Source of the DNA: Euryarchaeota archaeon UBA82
Lineage (GTDB): Archaea > Thermoplasmatota > Poseidoniia > Poseidoniales > Poseidoniaceae
Assembly: GCA_002496635.1 (NCBI GenBank)
Contig: DAKQ01000023.1
Span: forward strand, 1-11,120
Length of the DNA: 11,120 nucleotides
Direction of reading: 5' to 3'
Positions 7,410 to 11,120 of the stretch are shown here, one piece after another. Position 1 is the first letter of the stretch, and every line of letters starts with the position of its first letter. The position numbers and the translations under genes are program-made. The notes under the pieces are model-generated. The model was not told the DNA's origin and ran no database searches. It saw nothing but the letters and a program-made list of their open reading frames with translations.

Positions 7410-8193
7410 AGTTATCTGCCCATGGATCGACATCAGCGTTCCATGTTGCAGGTTCTTCAGAAGTTTCTGCGGCTTCTTCTTCAGTGGCTTCGTCTTCAAC
7501 GGATCCCTCTGGAGTTTCCTCTTGGGTTTCTTCGACTGGCTCTTCAGAAGATGCTTCTTCAGCAACTTCTTCTGCCTCACCTGTTTCTTCAGCTGGTGCT
7601 TCAGGTTCTTCATTAGCCATTTCTTCTGCTCTGGCTTCAACCATCTCATCCATTCGTTCTGTGAATGCACGAGACATGTGTTGAGATTGTCGTTCAGATT
7701 CAACTGCTCGTTCAATCATCTCATATCGTTCCTTAATGGCCTTGTTGAGGTCTTCGAAGAGCGTCATGTGAGACACGTACCAGTCATCTCTTGCCTTCAT
7801 CTCAGTAACTGCAAGTTTCAAATCGTTGTCAAGTTCTTCTGCAATACCGAAGACTTTGCCAAGACGATCTTTCTCACGTGAGTATTTCTCTTCCATTGTC
7901 TGGAGAGCAGGTTGAAGATGTTCAACACGCTTGTCGGCCTTTGTAGCCTTCATTTCAAGTTCACGAATTCTGAAATCTTTTTCTGCGATAAGTGATTCTT
8001 GTGCTTCTCGCTCGATTTCTTTATCGATAATTTCTTTCTCGAGAACTTCGATCTCTGCACGAGCATCTACAAGTTCTTTTTCTTGCGCTTCGTATGCTGC
8101 GAAGAGCTTCTTTAAACGGTCTGTTTCCGTTGCTAAAGAGTCTTCAAGTTGATTGATTTGAATTTCTGGTGTGATTGTCCCTTCTTCAGTCAT
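7408..8193 (-). CDS. Coiled-coil protein with acidic low-complexity tail, unknown function
   Basis: A 261-residue soluble protein without signal peptide, membrane helix or cysteine. Residues 12-120 show heptad-like alternation of hydrophobic and charged residues typical of a long coiled coil (for example AEIEVLEKEIIDKEIE). A helical middle section (about 120-190) contains DDWYVSHMTLFEDLN, the most sequence-specific part. Residues 190-248 are almost entirely Glu, Ala, Pro, Ser and Thr with no lysine or arginine, probably disordered and strongly negative, and the protein ends in WNADVDPWADN, whose tryptophans and aspartates look like a short binding motif. I cannot name a family. It heads a unit with the lipid decarboxylase and RaSEA; the genes abut, but a functional link is not evident. 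AGGTGAG three bases before the ATG supports the start. A role as a structural or cell-organising protein is possible but unproven. Confidence 0.8.
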   Translation of the reverse strand: MTEEGTITPEIQINQLEDSLATETDRLKKLFAAYEAQEKELVDARAEIEVLEKEIIDKEIEREAQESLIAEKDFRIRELEMKATKADKRVEHLQPALQTMEEKYSREKDRLGKVFGIAEELDNDLKLAVTEMKARDDWYVSHMTLFEDLNKAIKERYEMIERAVESERQSQHMSRAFTERMDEMVEARAEEMANEEPEAPAEETGEAEEVAEEASSEEPVEETQEETPEGSVEDEATEEEAAETSEEPATWNADVDPWADN

Positions 8194-8203
8194 TTACTCA
8201 CCT

Positions 8204-8268
8204 GGAGGAATGCCTCCGATTCAACCCAGCCGCCTATACACTATGAAGCCGACGCTTCATTGGGGTTG
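8204..8268 (-). promoter_or_regulatory. Nested inverted repeats upstream of the coiled-coil/decarboxylase unit
   Basis: The 112-base gap between the RCC1-protein stop and the coiled-coil start holds three inverted repeats. The strongest is ATGAAGC-cgac-GCTTCAT (8243-8260), seven perfect pairs around four bases. It is enclosed by CAACCC (8222-8227) and GGGTTG (8263-8268), six pairs. A third, GGAGG-aatg-CCTCC (8204-8217), lies just before the ribosome-binding site. A TATA-like TGTATAG on the minus strand at 8233-8239 could place transcription start near 8208-8210, in which case the large palindrome would be an operator upstream of the promoter; if transcription starts further right, the repeats would fold as a leader RNA. 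There is no T-run on the minus strand to make it an obvious terminator. Confidence 0.4.
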
Positions 8269-8305
8269 TTTTTGTATGACTCCATATGCTAAAAGTTTGA
8301 AGACA

Positions 8306-10045
8306 TTAGAATTTCTGCATCGGCCCATCAGGATATTTGTGTTTTCTCGATTCAGAGGCAACGAGCGTTTCAGTTCCCTTTTTTCTAAATAATAAAAGCA
8401 CTGCAAACAATGCAAGCAGTCCGCCGCCAACCGCCATGTAAATGATGTTTCGATCTTCCAACTCATCCGACGCACTCTTCTCAGAAACCTGAAGTGCATC
8501 ATCTACGACCAGTGTTGATCGCACCCCTCCTATTTTCAGGAGCGTTATTTCTAAGTCATAATTCCCTAATTCAGTCGATTCTGGAACATCCAAACGGAGA
8601 TTCCAAACATTATTTTGACCAGAAATCGCCCTTCCACGCATAGGTTGTTCATCTTCCCACGCTTCAAATGGAGCAGGCCCATATATGGATGAAAAAGGAG
8701 CGGTGTTCCAATCTAACTGATTTGGAGTATTTCGTTCACCAGTATGCCCCAATCCCAATTGACCGTAATTATTACGCCCCCAACAGGAAATAGACCCGTT
8801 CTCGGAAAGAACGCATGTGTGTTCTGAAGAAGCACTAATTTCAACGATGCTTTGATTTGCTGATACAAACATTGGGATTTTGTGAACTCCTCCGCTCGTA
8901 CCAATACCTAAGCGACTGTTCTTGTTATGACCCCAACAATACAAACTTCCATTATCAATTGTTGCACATGTATGTGCAGATCCAGAACTGATCTTAGTCG
9001 CTTTAGATCCATTTGGCATATGTACAAACGTAGGGCTTTTGGCATTCGTTGTAGAATTATCTCCAAGCTGTCCATAATTATTCATCCCCCAACAGACGAC
9101 TGAGTCGTTGTCTAAAATTGCGCATGAATGCTCATTCCCAAGTGAAAAATCGGTTACCACCCTTCCTTCTGGCAGTATGACGTCTGATTCAGGGACGTAT
9201 GTAGTGGGGCTGCTGTCTCCATTGCCGAGTTGTCCCGCATTATCTCTGCCCCAGCACATAACTCCTCCATCATCCATGAGAATACATGTATGGCTCACGC
9301 CTCCTTCAACCTTGATAGGTGTTCGATCTGCGGGAGTTTGTATAATCACAGGTAAATACTGATCTTCAGAATTTGATTCTCCGTTTCCTAGAGCACCGTG
9401 CAAATCGGCCCCCCAGCAAGCAAGTTGATCATTATCTAAAATTGCACATGTGTGTTTATGCCCCATTCCTATTGATTTAGCAACTCGTCCATCTGGGAAA
9501 TTCACGGCGTTCGTTGGTGATTTGTATGTATTTGTGGATTCGTCACCGCTTTGACCATCTTCGTTAAATCCCCAACAATTTGTTACATCGTTGCTAAAAA
9601 TTGCGCACGTCCTAAATGGCCCAGCAAAGATTTGTGATATCGTGACATCGTTTGGTGTATCGACATATGTGCTTGGCCTGGTATTCGTTGCCGCCTCTCC
9701 ACCATCTCCAAGTTGGCCATATGTATCTCGTCCCCAACACATTGCAGAGCCATTTTCAAGTATCCCACAAGTATGAACAGCTCCCGTACCTATTACGGAT
9801 GACGCTGTTTCTGAATTGGTCGAGGAAAGAACATACTCGTATCTAATTGAAGACACTCCTGGATATTCAGTTAAATCAATGGTGCAGTCGCTTTCATCTC
9901 CGGGGTTAAGAGTAACTGCTGAGCAATCGATGGTCGAAGGCGGGTCGTTTTCTGCCATGCCAGCCATGGGCATCAACAGAAGCATTCCCAAGTAAACGAA
10001 CATTCGAAACGAACCGTGGGCGCTCCTTCTAGATTCTCCGGCCAT
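8306..10045 (-). CDS. Membrane-anchored surface protein with seven RCC1 repeats
   Basis: A 579-residue predicted exported protein. A basic N-terminus (ESRRSAHGSFR) and hydrophobic core at about 15-29 form a signal peptide, with likely cleavage after GMA near residue 31. A small domain with Cys41/Cys54 follows. Residues 88-440 hold seven RCC1-type repeats of 51-54 residues, each with a signature like HTCAILDNG..CWG..N.YGQLG. Each repeat has two cysteines exactly ten apart (93/103, 147/157, 200/210, 254/264, 308/318, 360/370, 411/421), suggesting one disulfide per blade and a closed seven-bladed propeller outside the cell. A beta-rich region (about 465-520) precedes a transmembrane helix at 534-553, a KK stop-transfer signal and a short basic tail. 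RCC1 propellers bind proteins or ligands; the target here is unknown. No chromatin or Ran-like role is implied. The gene stands apart from its neighbours by gaps of 71 and 112 bases. Confidence 0.88.
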   Translation of the reverse strand: MAGESRRSAHGSFRMFVYLGMLLLMPMAGMAENDPPSTIDCSAVTLNPGDESDCTIDLTEYPGVSSIRYEYVLSSTNSETASSVIGTGAVHTCGILENGSAMCWGRDTYGQLGDGGEAATNTRPSTYVDTPNDVTISQIFAGPFRTCAIFSNDVTNCWGFNEDGQSGDESTNTYKSPTNAVNFPDGRVAKSIGMGHKHTCAILDNDQLACWGADLHGALGNGESNSEDQYLPVIIQTPADRTPIKVEGGVSHTCILMDDGGVMCWGRDNAGQLGNGDSSPTTYVPESDVILPEGRVVTDFSLGNEHSCAILDNDSVVCWGMNNYGQLGDNSTTNAKSPTFVHMPNGSKATKISSGSAHTCATIDNGSLYCWGHNKNSRLGIGTSGGVHKIPMFVSANQSIVEISASSEHTCVLSENGSISCWGRNNYGQLGLGHTGERNTPNQLDWNTAPFSSIYGPAPFEAWEDEQPMRGRAISGQNNVWNLRLDVPESTELGNYDLEITLLKIGGVRSTLVVDDALQVSEKSASDELEDRNIIYMAVGGGLLALFAVLLLFRKKGTETLVASESRKHKYPDGPMQKF

Positions 10046-10076
10046 GATTGTGAACCTCTCTCTTCTCCCTTATCAG

Positions 10077-10083
10077 ATATATA
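10077..10083 (-). promoter_or_regulatory. Possible TATA box of the RCC1-protein gene
   Basis: On the minus strand TATATAT lies about 35 bases before the ATG at 10045, in a short A/T-rich gap. Counting about 26 bases downstream puts transcription start near 10053, giving a very short leader. The purine run AGGGAGAAGAGAGAGG lies between, so it could serve as ribosome-binding sequence only if transcription starts earlier. Match to the archaeal TATA box is good but short. Confidence 0.35.
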
Positions 10084-10116
10084 CTCGTAATTTGCCAATT
10101 AAGCAAGATAACGCCG

Positions 10117-11076
10117 CTAAATGGTATTTGCCGCATCCACTAAGGCCTTTGCAATCGATACTTCGCCCATAGAATGTCCAGCATCTGGAACGATGATGAG
10201 TTCTGAGGAAGGTAATTTCTTGTGCAATTCCCATGCGCTTTTTACAGGACAAACCATGTCGTATCGCCCCTGTACTATTACAGCAGGAATGTGCTCAATA
10301 ATTGAAGAATTATTCAGTATGTAAGCTTCTTCAACAAATATTTCATTGATGAAATAATGGCATTCTATCCGAGCAAATGCTACTGCAAAGTCAAGATCTT
10401 CTGCTTTTTCAAGATAGGATGGATCTGGGAAGAGACGGCTCGTTGCCATCTCCCAACGCGTCCATTCCTTGGCAGCAGCTCTTCGAACATCGACATCTTC
10501 GTCTGTTAGCCGTTTGTAGTATGCTGGAATAAGAGCGCCTTGTTCATTTTCTGGAATGTGGTTATAATATGGCTCAAAAGCATCTGGGAATACATGGCTT
10601 GCTCCATCTTGATAGAACCAGTGAAGTTCAGATTTTCGACACATGAAAATTCCTCTTAGTATGAATGAACGAACACGTTTTGGATGGTTTTGACCATAGA
10701 TGAGAGAAAGGGTCGAGCCCCATGATCCTCCGAAAACGTGCCATGTATCAATTCCGAAGTGTTCACGAAGTGCTTCAATATCTGAAACAAGATCCATTGT
10801 AGTATTTTCTTCTAAATCAGCGTAAGGAGTTGATTGGCCACATCCTCTCTGATCAAATTGGATGATGTTCCATTTCTGAGGATCGAAATACCGGCGGTAC
10901 GAGGGTTGGCTTCCGCCGCCTGGTCCGCCGTGAATGACAATGACTGGAATCCCATCTGGGTTTCCGCTGCATTCCCAAGCGATGGTATGCCGCTGCGAAA
11001 CTGCTAGCATTCCAGTTGCATATGCCTCGGTTTTTGGAAACAGCACGTCGTCGATTGATTGTGAATTAATGCTCAT
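10117..11076 (-). CDS. pip: Proline iminopeptidase (alpha/beta hydrolase, peptidase S33)
   Basis: Releases N-terminal proline from peptides in the cytoplasm, helping recycle amino acids. The 319-residue protein is full length for the family and has no signal peptide. The oxyanion-hole motif HGGPGGG is at 49-55, the nucleophile elbow GGSWGS has Ser118, and Asp273 (GRYDMVCP) and His301 (DAGHS) complete the triad. DQRGCGQS (75-82) and ARIECHYF (235-242) are typical of proline iminopeptidases; the glutamate of the latter is expected to hold the substrate amino group. Other S33 hydrolases are less likely given these motifs. GGGAG lies four bases before the ATG. The frame stays open upstream to the window edge but has no further ATG, GTG or TTG there, and the N-terminus aligns with what is usual. 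Genes of this type occur in many marine heterotrophs; no link to its neighbours is evident. Confidence 0.92.
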   Translation of the reverse strand: MSINSQSIDDVLFPKTEAYATGMLAVSQRHTIAWECSGNPDGIPVIVIHGGPGGGSQPSYRRYFDPQKWNIIQFDQRGCGQSTPYADLEENTTMDLVSDIEALREHFGIDTWHVFGGSWGSTLSLIYGQNHPKRVRSFILRGIFMCRKSELHWFYQDGASHVFPDAFEPYYNHIPENEQGALIPAYYKRLTDEDVDVRRAAAKEWTRWEMATSRLFPDPSYLEKAEDLDFAVAFARIECHYFINEIFVEEAYILNNSSIIEHIPAVIVQGRYDMVCPVKSAWELHKKLPSSELIIVPDAGHSMGEVSIAKALVDAANTI

Positions 11077-11120
11077 GGTACTCCCAAGCGAAGTCAGATG
11101 ATGTTGCTTTCGATGCCTTT

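Noticed and set aside
7303..7881. Long plus-strand open frames opposite the coiled-coil gene, rich in Ser, Phe or Cys
   Set aside because: They mirror the Glu/Ala-rich tail on the other strand, whose GAA/GAG codons give stop-free antisense frames. The minus-strand frame has the ribosome-binding site and plausible protein composition.
8243..8270. A plus-strand intrinsic terminator (hairpin followed by TTGTTTTTG)
   Set aside because: No plus-strand gene ends nearby, and the T-run is interrupted; on the minus strand the hairpin has no T-run after it.
8194..8305. A tRNA or small RNA gene in the 112-base gap
   Set aside because: The inverted repeats do not form a cloverleaf and there is no T-loop match; GGGTTGAATC is only superficially similar.
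8700..9790. Regularly spaced similar DNA segments about 155-160 bases apart as a CRISPR or DNA repeat array
   Set aside because: They are the coding sequence of RCC1 repeats, diverged at the nucleotide level, in one long reading frame.
10046..10116. A terminator for the iminopeptidase gene in the 71-base gap
   Set aside because: The iminopeptidase stop is at 10117 and the minus-strand sequence after it has only a short TT-containing run without a hairpin, so a terminator cannot be supported.
11066..11120. The 3' end of another leftward gene upstream of the iminopeptidase
   Set aside because: Two short minus-strand frames end here (stops at 11094-11096 and 11066-11068), but 44 bases are too few to decide which, if either, is real.

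Overview
The window looks like chromosomal DNA of an archaeon, probably a euryarchaeon/Thermoplasmatota of the marine Poseidoniia (Marine Group II) type. The archaeal assignment rests on a radical-SAM enzyme of archaeosine biosynthesis (RaSEA), an archaeal-type OBG/YchF GTPase with its cysteine pairs between the G1 and G3 motifs, and start sites preceded by GGTGA(T), the complement of the archaeal 16S rRNA 3' tail. Placement in Poseidoniia is an inference from gene style and moderate base composition; there is no marker gene here to prove it.

Layout. Two genes run rightward at the left end: the 3' part of a fused aminodeoxychorismate synthase (PabB-PabA; 1-1290) and a small zinc-ribbon, two-helix membrane protein (1328-1714). 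They converge on a long leftward block, with a single base between the two stop codons at 1714/1716. In order of transcription, reading right to left, this block holds: a proline iminopeptidase (11076-10117); a surface protein with a seven-repeat RCC1 propeller and a C-terminal membrane anchor (10045-8306); a coiled-coil protein with a very acidic tail (8193-7408); a phosphatidylserine/archaetidylserine decarboxylase (7396-6545); RaSEA (6526-5360); a 90-residue two-helix membrane protein (5257-4985); a large polytopic membrane protein with a C-terminal EF-hand pair (4975-3011); and the OBG-type GTPase (3014-1716). No non-coding stretch exceeds about 112 bases, and I saw no rRNA, tRNA, CRISPR or mobile element.

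Two leftward transcription units seem likely from spacing: coiled-coil / decarboxylase / RaSEA, headed by a gap with nested inverted repeats (8204-8268), and the 90-residue protein / polytopic protein / GTPase, where genes touch or overlap.

The most notable item is the polytopic protein at 3011-4975. Its membrane part resembles cbb3-type cytochrome oxidase subunit I (CcoN) along several helices, yet every position where CcoN carries a heme or copper histidine is occupied by another residue, and the whole protein has only four histidines. It ends in two intact calcium-binding EF-hand loops. It therefore looks like a metal-less, possibly calcium-responsive derivative of the heme-copper oxidase fold, with a small membrane partner encoded directly upstream.
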